Part shown: positions 54,538-62,043 of the stretch, piece after piece
How positions within the stretch are numbered: position 1 is the first letter of the stretch
Layout of the letters: every line of letters starts with the position of its first letter
NCBI RefSeq assembly: GCF_001439605.1
Contig: NZ_LMBX01000019.1
Coordinates: 1-64,000 of the forward strand
DNA: 64,000 nucleotides
DNA from: Cytobacillus praedii
Lineage (GTDB): Bacteria > Bacillota > Bacilli > Bacillales > Cytobacillaceae
Direction of reading: 5' to 3'
Translations under genes and position numbers: made by a program
Notes under the pieces: model-generated
Databases searched by the model: none
Told to the model about the DNA's origin: nothing
What the model saw: only the letters and a program-made list of their open reading frames with translations

Positions 54538-55122
54538 ATGAAAATTTATACACGAACTGGGGATAAAGGAAAAACAAGCATTATTGGCGGACGAGTAGAC
54601 AAGGATGATATTCGGGTAGAAGCATACGGAACTGTTGATGAAGCAAACTGCTTTGTTGGGCAAGCGATGACACAATTAGATCCAGCAATTTTTCAAGATA
54701 TACTGGAAGACTTGGAGAAAATCCAGCACGAGCTTTTTGATTGCGGCGGTGACTTAGCGAATGTAACAAAAAATCGTGAACTGAAGTTAACGATGGAAGC
54801 GGTGGAGTATTTAGAGACAAGAATTGATGCTTTTATTGAAGAGGCACCAAAGGTTGAACGATTTATTTTACCTGGCGGCACGCCGGCATCTGCATCTATT
54901 CATATTGCACGAACTGTTACTAGAAGAGCGGAAAGATTAGTTGTTTCCCTAATGAAGGCAGATCCTGAGGTTTCAGAGATCTCATTAAAATTCATTAATC
55001 GCTTATCTGATTATTTCTTTGCTCTTGCAAGAGTAATTAACTTCCGTTTGAATACAAAGGATGTCGAGTACATCCGCAGTGCAAAGGTTTTTCGTGAAGG
55101 GAAGCGCAAGGAGGATAAATAA
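54538..55122 (+). CDS. PduO-type cob(I)alamin adenosyltransferase
   Basis: A 194-residue enzyme that transfers the adenosyl group from ATP to cob(I)alamin or cobinamide. The N-terminal IYTRTGDKGKTSIIGG is the ATP-binding signature, and YGTVDEANCFVG and the later GGTPASASIHIARTVTRRAER carry the conserved Asp/Arg residues. The length is normal for the trimeric PduO family. It starts 15 bases after the CobU-like gene with AAGGGGATGG. Confidence 0.94.
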   Translation: MKIYTRTGDKGKTSIIGGRVDKDDIRVEAYGTVDEANCFVGQAMTQLDPAIFQDILEDLEKIQHELFDCGGDLANVTKNRELKLTMEAVEYLETRIDAFIEEAPKVERFILPGGTPASASIHIARTVTRRAERLVVSLMKADPEVSEISLKFINRLSDYFFALARVINFRLNTKDVEYIRSAKVFREGKRKEDK

Positions 55123-55616
55123 TGAAGTCAAAGAAAATGGCTTTAATTAGCCTGCTCGTTGCACTGACTGCTATTGGGGCAGCTATAAAGATTCCAGCTA
55201 TCATCGGAAGTGTGGCCTTAGATGCTTTCCCGGCTTTGCTTGCTGCTGCCCTTTTAGGAAGTCCAGCTGGAGCCATTGTTGGCGGGGTGGGGCATCTGCT
55301 GTCTGCACTTCTAGGCGGCATGCCGCTTGGTCCGCTGCATTTTGTAGTAGCCGTTGAAATGGCGTTCTTAGCTTTCGTCTTTTCACTCTTTTATCGAAAT
55401 GGGAAAAGGTGGGTGGCAGGAATTCTTTTTATTTTAGGAAATACTTTTGCTGCGCCATTGCCATTTTTATTTTTAATGGGTAAAGCCTTTTATTTATCAA
55501 TTGTCCCATCCCTTTTTATTGGCTCTGTTATAAACACTATTATCGCCTTACTCATTGTTCCGCGGCTATCTCCAGTTGTTGAAATAATGATTTCTAAGGA
55601 GCGTGCAAGCCAATGA
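55122..55616 (+). CDS. cblT: ECF transporter S component, CblT-like alpha-ribazole transporter
   Basis: A 164-residue integral membrane S-component with about five helices, including the Ala/Gly-rich SVALDAFPALLAAALLG and the GHLLSALLGGMPLGPLHF region typical of ECF vitamin uptake proteins. Beside the kinase gene that follows, it fits CblT, which imports alpha-ribazole in Geobacillus and relatives. The shared ECF energising module is not in this window. It overlaps pduO by one base and the next gene by four. Confidence 0.82.
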   Translation: MKSKKMALISLLVALTAIGAAIKIPAIIGSVALDAFPALLAAALLGSPAGAIVGGVGHLLSALLGGMPLGPLHFVVAVEMAFLAFVFSLFYRNGKRWVAGILFILGNTFAAPLPFLFLMGKAFYLSIVPSLFIGSVINTIIALLIVPRLSPVVEIMISKERASQ

Positions 55617-56320
55617 GGGATGTCCTGCATATTCCTTTTAACAGTGAAGAATCTGTTGTCATTGCGAGTGATAATAGCGGGGCAATCGGTCTGAAAGAGG
55701 AAGATGCTGTAAGGGTTTCTTATGAAATGGTATCCTATTACTCTTTTCGGGTAGCGGTTATGGAATGTATGGCGGCAGGAGGGGATCCGTTTGCTATTAC
55801 ACTACAGAACTTTTGCGGGGAAGAGGCATGGCAGGCATTAATAGATGGAATTAGGAAGGGGCTTGCTGAACTTGAACTAGCTGGAGTTTCTATTACCGGA
55901 AGTACAGAAAGTAATTTTTCCTTAAACCAGTCAGCAATTGGGATTACAGTTCTCGGGAAAACGAGGGAGAATATGTGTGAGTCTATCTACTCGGATCAAA
56001 CGAGGCTGGCTGTAATTGGTGTTCCGTTAGTAGGAAATGAGTTAGTTGAGAGGGAAGAGGAAGTTGTCCCACTGTCATTGTTTAAGCAAATTTGTGCGTT
56101 GCCGGAAGTTGTGACCATGCCAGTCGGATCGAAGGGCATTTTATCAGAATTGAACGGTTTATTTTTAAATAAAGTATTTACTGAGACTGAGATTCATACG
56201 AGCTTGAATCTGCTTAAGTCCTCTGGTCCATCAACTTGCTTTATCGCAGTTTATCCTGAGGGAAAAAAGGATGAAGTGATGGCCATAGCGGGGAGTTATT
56301 TTTACGAGTTAAGGGGTTAA
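55613..56320 (+). CDS. cblS: alpha-ribazole kinase, CblS-like
   Basis: A 235-residue protein of the AIR-synthase/ThiL-like superfamily. It begins with IASDNSGAIGLKEEDAVRV, and the segment VSITGSTESNFSLNQSAIGITV supplies the nucleotide-binding pattern. In organisms with CblT it phosphorylates salvaged alpha-ribazole, bypassing CobT. No cobT is present here, in agreement. Assignment rests on gene neighbourhood and fold resemblance, not on specific active-site residues. Confidence 0.8.
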   Translation: MRDVLHIPFNSEESVVIASDNSGAIGLKEEDAVRVSYEMVSYYSFRVAVMECMAAGGDPFAITLQNFCGEEAWQALIDGIRKGLAELELAGVSITGSTESNFSLNQSAIGITVLGKTRENMCESIYSDQTRLAVIGVPLVGNELVEREEEVVPLSLFKQICALPEVVTMPVGSKGILSELNGLFLNKVFTETEIHTSLNLLKSSGPSTCFIAVYPEGKKDEVMAIAGSYFYELRG

Positions 56321-56321
56321 A

Positions 56322-56930
56322 ATGCTACATTTATATATCATTAGACATGGTGAAACAGAATGGAATACAGAAAAAAGAATGCAAGGGCGTCTCGATTCGG
56401 ATTTGACGGAGAAGGGCAAGAATGATGCACTGTTATTGGGTGAGAGGCTGAAGGATACCGTTTTCGAGCGGATTATTTCCTCTCCCAGTAAGCGAACGAT
56501 AGATACGGCATTGCATGTTTGCGAGAAAAGGCAAATTCCAATAGAAACAGATGAGAGATTAATGGAAATTGCTTTAGGGGAATGGCAAGGGAAAACAGAG
56601 GAAGAAATTAAGGCACTATTTCCGGCACAGTACGATTTGTATTGGAACTATCCTTCCATGTATGAAAACCAAGAAGGTGAAAGTTTCATGGATGTAATGG
56701 ATAGGGTTGCTAGCTTTTTAAAGGAATTAGTAGACACAACTCCGGTAGGAAATGTACTTGTCATTACACATGGGGTTGTTCTTAAAACACTTTATCTGCT
56801 CTGCCGAAATGCGCCGATTGATCGGCTCTGGGACCCGCCTTTTATGTATGGAACAAGCCTGACGATTGTTAAGCTTCATAATGGAAAGAAAGAGCTTATG
56901 CTGGAAGGATGCATGGCTCATTGCTGGTAG
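56322..56930 (+). CDS. histidine phosphatase family protein, end of the B12 operon
   Basis: A 202-residue phosphoglycerate-mutase-like phosphatase. The catalytic RHGETEWN lies near residue 8, LGEWQGKTEEEIKA follows, and the second His sits in VITHGVVLKTL. It is closer to generic PhoE/GpmB-like proteins than the first phosphatase, so it may act on alpha-ribazole phosphate or on another substrate. It starts two bases after cblS and ends the operon, with a weak hairpin following. Confidence 0.85.
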   Translation: MLHLYIIRHGETEWNTEKRMQGRLDSDLTEKGKNDALLLGERLKDTVFERIISSPSKRTIDTALHVCEKRQIPIETDERLMEIALGEWQGKTEEEIKALFPAQYDLYWNYPSMYENQEGESFMDVMDRVASFLKELVDTTPVGNVLVITHGVVLKTLYLLCRNAPIDRLWDPPFMYGTSLTIVKLHNGKKELMLEGCMAHCW

Positions 56931-56976
56931 GCTCGCTCGTAATTGGAGCAAGTCTCTTTTTTTATAAAAATGCTGA

Positions 56977-57088
56977 GTGGCCCGTAAATTTGGCAAAGAG
57001 GCCCACAAAATGGAGAAGTGGCCTGTAAATGAGGCAAAGTGGCCTATAAATTATTGTAAGTGGCCGATAAAATGGAAATTTGGCCTGT
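56977..57088. repeat. tandem array with 41-bp period built of 20/21-bp half units
   Basis: GTGGCC-type anchors occur at 56977, 56998, 57018, 57039, 57060 and 57080, spaced 21, 20, 21, 21 and 20. Units alternate between the GTAAAT and ATAAAATGG types, giving a full period of 41. There is no good coding frame. It lies between the B12 operon and a convergent GNAT gene. Confidence 0.75.
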
Positions 57089-57111
57089 TACCTAATCATG
57101 GTAAAGCAAAA

Positions 57112-57146
57112 TTACGGTCGCCAATAGAGCTAATTGGCGACCGTAA
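57112..57146. terminator. strong hairpin, probable terminator of the GNAT gene
   Basis: TTACGGTCGCCAAT pairs perfectly with ATTGGCGACCGTAA across AGAGCTA, a 14-bp stem. On the minus strand it is followed by TTTTG-type sequence. It lies about 65 bases past the stop of the minus-strand acetyltransferase gene, and also after the array above. Confidence 0.65.
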
Positions 57147-57211
57147 AAAATGCAATTTTCATAGGGAAATGTAAAATTAATGTATTAATTCTTTTGAAAT
57201 GTAAAAACGAT

Positions 57212-57775
57212 CTACTTTATCAATCGGTTTTGCTCTTCCCATTCCTCTCTCAAAATCCCCATCCGAATGGAATCATAGTATTCCCCATTATACAAACGGC
57301 ATTTTCTCAGGCGAGCTTCAAGCTGCATCCCAATTTTTTCAGCAGCGCGCATCATCCTTTTATTGCCTGACCATGTTGTAATCCCAACTCTTACTAACGG
57401 CAGCGAAGCAAAGAGGTGCTCAACCCAAAGGGATAAGGAATCTGTTCCGTAGCCGCCATTCCAATACTGCGGGTCATAGATTACAATTCCTGCCTCCAGC
57501 CAATTCGATTCGCGGTGTTCCCAATAGTAGCTTACTATTCCAATCAATTTTCCATTGACTTCTATTGCCATTCTTGGCAGGGGCTCATTGTCTGGAATCT
57601 TGATAAAATCCTTTTTAAAATCTTCATATTCTATAAAACTAAGAGGAAAGTAGGGCGCATCCCACTTTTTCCATTCTGGATTCTCTGTTCCATAAATATA
57701 ATTCCATAGTTGCTTTAGATCCTCCTCCAAAATTGGACGTATAGTTACTTTTCTACCTGTAAGCATTTTTGTCAT
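57212..57775 (-). CDS. GNAT-family N-acetyltransferase
   Basis: A 187-residue acetyltransferase of the RimJ/RimL-like subgroup. The N terminus is RKVTIRPILEEDLKQLW, and the acetyl-CoA-binding region is IYDPQYWNGGYGTDSLSLWVEHLF, with the glycine motif. Later GNKRMMRAAEKIGMQLEAR is typical. The substrate is unknown. The ATG at 57775 follows AGGAGG on the minus strand. Monocistronic. Confidence 0.87.
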   Translation of the reverse strand: MTKMLTGRKVTIRPILEEDLKQLWNYIYGTENPEWKKWDAPYFPLSFIEYEDFKKDFIKIPDNEPLPRMAIEVNGKLIGIVSYYWEHRESNWLEAGIVIYDPQYWNGGYGTDSLSLWVEHLFASLPLVRVGITTWSGNKRMMRAAEKIGMQLEARLRKCRLYNGEYYDSIRMGILREEWEEQNRLIK

Positions 57776-57964
57776 ATTATTCCTCCTGTCGCTACACTTA
57801 TTGTATCACCGCTTATTTGAATGTTGTAAATATTTGCATTAAAATAGTAGAAAACGAGTTTGGTGATTGCGAATGTACATACTTTTAACAGAAAATTAGC
57901 AACCGTATAAGAGGACCTCCTTGTTGGATGAATGACTATCAACCAAAAAACTGGAGGGATAAAG

Positions 57965-58723
57965 ATGACAGAGGGTTATTTTCAATTCTTACTGAAACAG
58001 GCGGATACACGGTTTGAAGGCTGGGACTTTTCATATATTTCTGATACTGGAAGGATGGCTACCGAGCCATTTCCTTGGAGCTATACGAATTGGGTTTTAC
58101 AAGAGCTATTTCATTCTAAAAGCATGCTAGATATGGGAACCGGTGGAGGGGAATATCTTTCTAAATTACTTCCCCTTCCAAATTTTACAGCTGCAACGGA
58201 AGGCTATAAGCCTAACATCCAGATTGCAAGAAAGCGGCTGAATCCATTAGGTATTGAAGTTTATGAGGTGGAGGATGATTCCAAACTGCCGTTTAAAGAG
58301 GCACAGTTTGATTTAGTTATCAATCGTCATGAGTCCTACTCACCAGCCGAAGTGAATCGGATTCTTCAGAATGAAGGGATATTTATTACTCAGCAGGTCG
58401 GCGGGACTGATAATGTACAGCTGAATGAACTCCTTGGTGCACCAATGGATTTTGGCTATGCAGAGTGGAAGTTAGCAAAGGCAGTTGAGGATATTAAAGC
58501 GGCTGGTTTTACCATCATGGAAAGTGAAGAGGCATATCCGCTGACAAGGTTTTATGATGTAGGAGCAATCTGTTACTACTTAAAAGCGATTCCATGGCAA
58601 ATTGATAATTTTTCAATCGAAACGTATGAATCACAGCTTTACAAGATCCATAAGATAATTGAAGAAAATGGCTATATTGAAGTAAAGTCTCATCGTTTTA
58701 TTATTAAGGCGGTAAAAAAATAG
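57965..58723 (+). CDS. class I SAM-dependent methyltransferase
   Basis: A 252-residue methyltransferase. The SAM-binding motif I reads MLDMGTGGGEYLSKL near residue 50, and the acidic residue ending strand 2 and motif IV (FDLVINRHESY) are visible. The substrate is unknown. The ATG at 57965 is preferred because GGAGGG lies five bases upstream; the ATG at 57932 has no RBS. It has its own terminator. Confidence 0.85.
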   Translation: MTEGYFQFLLKQADTRFEGWDFSYISDTGRMATEPFPWSYTNWVLQELFHSKSMLDMGTGGGEYLSKLLPLPNFTAATEGYKPNIQIARKRLNPLGIEVYEVEDDSKLPFKEAQFDLVINRHESYSPAEVNRILQNEGIFITQQVGGTDNVQLNELLGAPMDFGYAEWKLAKAVEDIKAAGFTIMESEEAYPLTRFYDVGAICYYLKAIPWQIDNFSIETYESQLYKIHKIIEENGYIEVKSHRFIIKAVKK

Positions 58724-58740
58724 GTGATAAAAACGATAAT

Positions 58741-58777
58741 GGAGTGTAAAATCTAAACTTTTACACTCCTTTTTTTG
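58741..58777 (+). terminator. terminator after the methyltransferase gene
   Basis: GGAGTGTAAAA pairs with TTTTACACTCC across TCTAAAC-like loop sequence, followed by TTTTTTT. Confidence 0.9.
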
Positions 58778-58861
58778 TTTGAAATGTCTAAAAAATTTAA
58801 CCCAAACAAATGTTCTTATGTTAAAATAGGAATCATCAGTTAGATATTGGAGGACTCAATT

Positions 58862-59779
58862 ATGCACTTTATAGAAAAGGTTAATTTACAATTTTATAAA
58901 TCTGAATACTTCGAATCGTTAAGTCGATTTGAATTACCTGAAGAACAGGAACAATTTACTGCATTACCCATTCATTCATTAGAAATGACTCATGAACGGC
59001 ACCCAATTGTTATTTTAATCAATAATGAACCGGTTGGATTTTTTGTGCTTCATTCAAGTGACCGAGTAAAAGAGTATTCTGATAACCCGAAGGCCATGTT
59101 ACTAACGTCATTTTCCATTAATCACTCTCACCAAGGAAAAGGATTTGCGAAAAGAGGAATGCAGCAAATAGAGGATTTTGTAAAACGGAAATTTCCAGCA
59201 TGCGATGAGATTGTATTAGCGGTGAACAAAAGGAATATTGCTGCTCAGAAACTTTATGAAAAAGTCGGTTATAAAGACACTGGCCGCCGGAAGATGGGGA
59301 AGATAGGAGAGCAATTCATATTAAGATACCCGGTTAGAAGTGATTCCGATACTAAAGTGAATATTAAAGGATTAAATCACTTTTTATTTTCTGTTTCAAA
59401 TTTGGAGAATTCGATCGATTTTTATCAAAACGTTTTTGATGCAAAGCTTTTAGTAAAAGGGAGAAGTACAGCGTATTTTGATTTGAATGGGATATGGATT
59501 GCACTAAATGAAGAAAAGGATATCCCTCGGAATGATATTAGCCACTCTTATACACATATCGCTTTTTCGATTGACAAAGATGACTTTGATAAAATATATG
59601 AAAAGTTAAACCAATTACATGTACATATCCTTAAGGGACGCCAAAGAGATGAAAAAGATAAACAATCGATTTATTTTACCGATCCGGACGGGCATAAATT
59701 CGAATTCCATACAGGTACTTTAGAAGATAGACTGACGTATTATCAGCAGGAAAAAAAGCATATGGAGTTTTTCGATTAG
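58862..59779 (+). CDS. GNAT acetyltransferase fused to FosB-like metallothiol transferase
   Basis: A 305-residue fusion. Residues 1-160 form a GNAT domain ([20 protein letters not shown] is the acetyl-CoA loop, and [13 protein letters not shown] follows). Residues 167-305 form a complete VOC-fold domain that closely resembles FosB, which opens fosfomycin with bacillithiol. Its three metal ligands are visible as the His in GLNHFLFSV, the His in SYTHIAFS and the Glu in GHKFEFHTG. The length of the second part matches stand-alone FosB (about 138). The ATG at 58862 follows GGAGG by eight bases. Fosfomycin resistance is inference from the motif match. Confidence 0.88.
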   Translation: MHFIEKVNLQFYKSEYFESLSRFELPEEQEQFTALPIHSLEMTHERHPIVILINNEPVGFFVLHSSDRVKEYSDNPKAMLLTSFSINHSHQGKGFAKRGMQQIEDFVKRKFPACDEIVLAVNKRNIAAQKLYEKVGYKDTGRRKMGKIGEQFILRYPVRSDSDTKVNIKGLNHFLFSVSNLENSIDFYQNVFDAKLLVKGRSTAYFDLNGIWIALNEEKDIPRNDISHSYTHIAFSIDKDDFDKIYEKLNQLHVHILKGRQRDEKDKQSIYFTDPDGHKFEFHTGTLEDRLTYYQQEKKHMEFFD

Positions 59780-59856
59780 AGATGGTCTGAACAAAGCATA
59801 AATTGACAGGAAGCAATATAATACGGCTGTTATTATTTCATTAAGGAGTGAGTTAT

Positions 59857-60720
59857 ATGGGTTGGGTTGAATCGCTGCAGAAGGCTATTAACTATATGGA
59901 AGAATGCATATTAGAGGATATATCAATGGAAAGTATTGCGAAGCAGGCAAACACTTCTGAATTTCACTTTCAGCGAACTTTCGCGATATTAACAGATGTA
60001 TCTGTTGGTGAGTACCTTCGGCGAAGACGATTATCGTTAGCAGCTCAAGAACTATCCAGTACAGATCACAAAATTATTGATCTTGCCTATAAGTATGGCT
60101 ATGACACTCCTGAGGCTTTTTCAAAGGCTTTTCGCAGGCAGCACGGGATTACACCTAGTGAGGCGAGAAAGAACATTGGAAAGTTAAATTGTTATAACCG
60201 CCTGGTCATCCAGGTGAATTTGAAAGGAGCGGAACCGATGAGGTACAAAATTGTGGAAAGAGACAGTTTTCAAGTAGTAGGAATTAAAAAAGAGTTTTCC
60301 CTTATTAATGAAGAAAATTTAAAGGGAATCCCTAAAATGTGGGATGAAGTGAATGGGGATGGAACGGTTGAAAAAATAGCACGGTTAAATAATGGGGAAA
60401 TTAAAGGGATTCTTGGAGTGTGTGTGGATAAAAGATTAACACAATCCGAACAATCTATTGATTACTGGATTGCTGCAGAACATAAAGGAGAGGCAACTGC
60501 TGATTTCTTAACACTAGATATCCCAGCATCGAAATGGGGAGTATTCGAGGTGCATGGACCAATGCCGGGTGCAATGCCAAAAGTATGGAAGCAAATTTTC
60601 TCAGAATGGTTCCCTTCCAATCAATATGAGCATGCAGGGACCCCTGAATTGGAGGTTTATTCAGATGAAGATCCTTCAAGCCCAGATTTATATTCTGAGA
60701 TTTGGATCCCTTTAAAATAA
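59857..60720 (+). CDS. AraC-family regulator with GyrI-like effector-binding domain
   Basis: A 287-residue regulator. The N-terminal AraC DNA-binding domain has two helix-turn-helices (SMESIAKQANTSEFHFQRTFAIL and KIIDLAYKYGYDTPEAFSKAFRRQHG). From about residue 125 a GyrI/BmrR-like small-molecule-binding domain follows (MRYKIVERDSFQVVGIKKEF ... GVFEVHGPMP). Such proteins often respond to toxic compounds. The ATG at 59857 follows AAGGAG. Its neighbour, the GNAT-FosB fusion, is a possible target. Confidence 0.88.
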   Translation: MGWVESLQKAINYMEECILEDISMESIAKQANTSEFHFQRTFAILTDVSVGEYLRRRRLSLAAQELSSTDHKIIDLAYKYGYDTPEAFSKAFRRQHGITPSEARKNIGKLNCYNRLVIQVNLKGAEPMRYKIVERDSFQVVGIKKEFSLINEENLKGIPKMWDEVNGDGTVEKIARLNNGEIKGILGVCVDKRLTQSEQSIDYWIAAEHKGEATADFLTLDIPASKWGVFEVHGPMPGAMPKVWKQIFSEWFPSNQYEHAGTPELEVYSDEDPSSPDLYSEIWIPLK

Positions 60721-60727
60721 TTACAAA

Positions 60728-60761
60728 GAGGAGCGGCCTATTTAAAAGGCTGCTCTTTTTA
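60728..60761 (+). terminator. terminator after the AraC/GyrI regulator gene
   Basis: GAGCGGCC pairs with GGCTGCTC across TATTTAAAA, with TTTTT following. Confidence 0.8.
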
Positions 60762-60833
60762 TTGTCAAAAAAAGGGTTTGCATCTAATGAACAGAATTTA
60801 TTAAAGATAGTTATGTGGAAGGGAGAGAATGAG

Positions 60834-61247
60834 ATGAACGAAAAAATTATAAGAGTAGGTACAACCTATATTCCAGTCCGTGATATTAGTCGATCATCCA
60901 GCTGGTATGTTAGCAATTTAGGTGCTGAGCTAAGCTATAAAGACGAGGATAAAGTCATTCTTAATTTTGCAAATCAGAGTTTTTTTCTAGTGAGAGCAAA
61001 AGAAACTGAAACGGCTAATTTCTATGATTATAGTGGTCAGGAGCGTTTTTCTCTTACGTTCGAAGTTAATGGATTATCTGCTTTAGAGGAAGTGCATAGG
61101 GAATTTGTTAAAAGAGGAATGAAGGTCGGAGATATAGAAGATAGAGGTCATGCAGGCAGGAACTTTGTATTTAGGGATCCCGATGGCAATCTATTCGATA
61201 TTTGGAGCGAGTTAAGTCCTGAGTTTAAGGATAGATTTAATATTTAA
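60834..61247 (+). CDS. VOC-family (glyoxalase-like) protein
   Basis: A 137-residue protein of the vicinal-oxygen-chelate fold. The first betaalphabetabetabeta unit starts TYIPVRDISRSSSWYVSNLG, and the second ends with FRDPDGNLFDIWSE, carrying a conserved Glu or Asp ligand. No substrate can be named. The ATG at 60834 follows AAGGGAGAG. A neighbour of the Fos-like fusion, but it does not carry FosB-specific motifs. Confidence 0.82.
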   Translation: MNEKIIRVGTTYIPVRDISRSSSWYVSNLGAELSYKDEDKVILNFANQSFFLVRAKETETANFYDYSGQERFSLTFEVNGLSALEEVHREFVKRGMKVGDIEDRGHAGRNFVFRDPDGNLFDIWSELSPEFKDRFNI

Positions 61248-61378
61248 TTTTTCAAAGTTTATTTCGTGGCAAGAAAATTATAGAATTCGAAGGTATGCTT
61301 AGTTCATTTGAATAGTAATCCTTAACTTGCAAATAATACACCAGTAAGGTTCATTACTAACGGAGGGAGTACGGAAAT

Positions 61379-61795
61379 ATGCAAGTAAGAGATGTAATGA
61401 GTACGAGCGTACAAAGTTGTTCGAATCAAGATAATTTAAGTACAGTTGCTTCGAAAATGCAGGCATTAAATATTGGCTCGATGCCAGTTGTGGAAAACAA
61501 CCAAGTGGTTGGAATGGTCACTGACAGAGATATGGTTGTCCGTGGGTTAACAAATGGAGCCCCGAATGATTCTATTCAAAGTGTTATGTCTAATAACGTC
61601 ATATCTGTTTCATCTTCTGCATCCTTAGAGGAAGCAGCGCAATTAATGTCTCAGCATCAAGTTCGTCGACTGCCTGTTGTAGATAATGGAAATTTAGTCG
61701 GGATGGTTTCACTCGGAGATCTTGCGACGCGTGAACAGGCCGATCAAAAAGCTGGTCAAGCACTAACTCAAATTTCTAAGAATGATTTTTCTTAA
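61379..61795 (+). CDS. CBS-domain protein
   Basis: A 138-residue protein consisting of two CBS domains (a Bateman module), which sense adenine nucleotides or similar ligands. Domain 1 starts VRDVMSTSVQSC and contains VGMVTDRDMVVRG, and domain 2 contains VRRLPVVDNGNLVGMVSLGD. It resembles B. subtilis YkuL/YhcV-type stress proteins in size. The ATG follows CGGAGGGAG. Terminators lie on its 3' side. Confidence 0.88.
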   Translation: MQVRDVMSTSVQSCSNQDNLSTVASKMQALNIGSMPVVENNQVVGMVTDRDMVVRGLTNGAPNDSIQSVMSNNVISVSSSASLEEAAQLMSQHQVRRLPVVDNGNLVGMVSLGDLATREQADQKAGQALTQISKNDFS

Positions 61796-61796
61796 A

Positions 61797-61823
61797 GGGA
61801 CACAATTAAGTGTCTCTTTTTTA
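61797..61823 (+). terminator. terminator after the CBS gene
   Basis: GGGACAC pairs with GTGTCTC across AATTAA, then TTTTTT. Confidence 0.85.
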
Positions 61824-61933
61824 TTGTAAATGTAATTAAATTTCATTTTTTTTAATGAATTATTTCTAAAGTATGAAAGAGAAAAACAGAGGAAATCGAA
61901 AAAAAACAATTAAATAAACGTTTTCATTAAGTC

Positions 61934-61961
61934 TTGTCATTTTTGGCAAATATGTTATGAT
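61934..61961 (+). promoter_or_regulatory. promoter of the SulP leader
   Basis: TTGTCA (61934-61939) and TATGAT (61956-61961) with a 16-base spacer. Transcription would start near 61968 and run straight into the hairpin at 61984. Confidence 0.6.
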
Positions 61962-61983
61962 TCTATATGTTTTTAACGGTCCC

Positions 61984-62016
61984 GACTTTGATGCAAGTTC
62001 AAAGTCATTTTTTTTT
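61984..62016 (+). terminator. leader terminator in front of the SulP gene
   Basis: GACTTTGA pairs with TCAAAGTC across TGCAAGT, followed by nine T residues. It lies between the promoter and the start codon, with nothing else encoded, so it may be an attenuator. Confidence 0.75.
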
Positions 62017-62043
62017 GAAAAAAAGATAAAAAGAGGTGTTTCT

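Noticed and set aside
56977-57174. Small plus-strand frame rich in Lys-Trp-Pro repeats
   Set aside because: It is the translation of the GTGGCC tandem array and has no credible start context.
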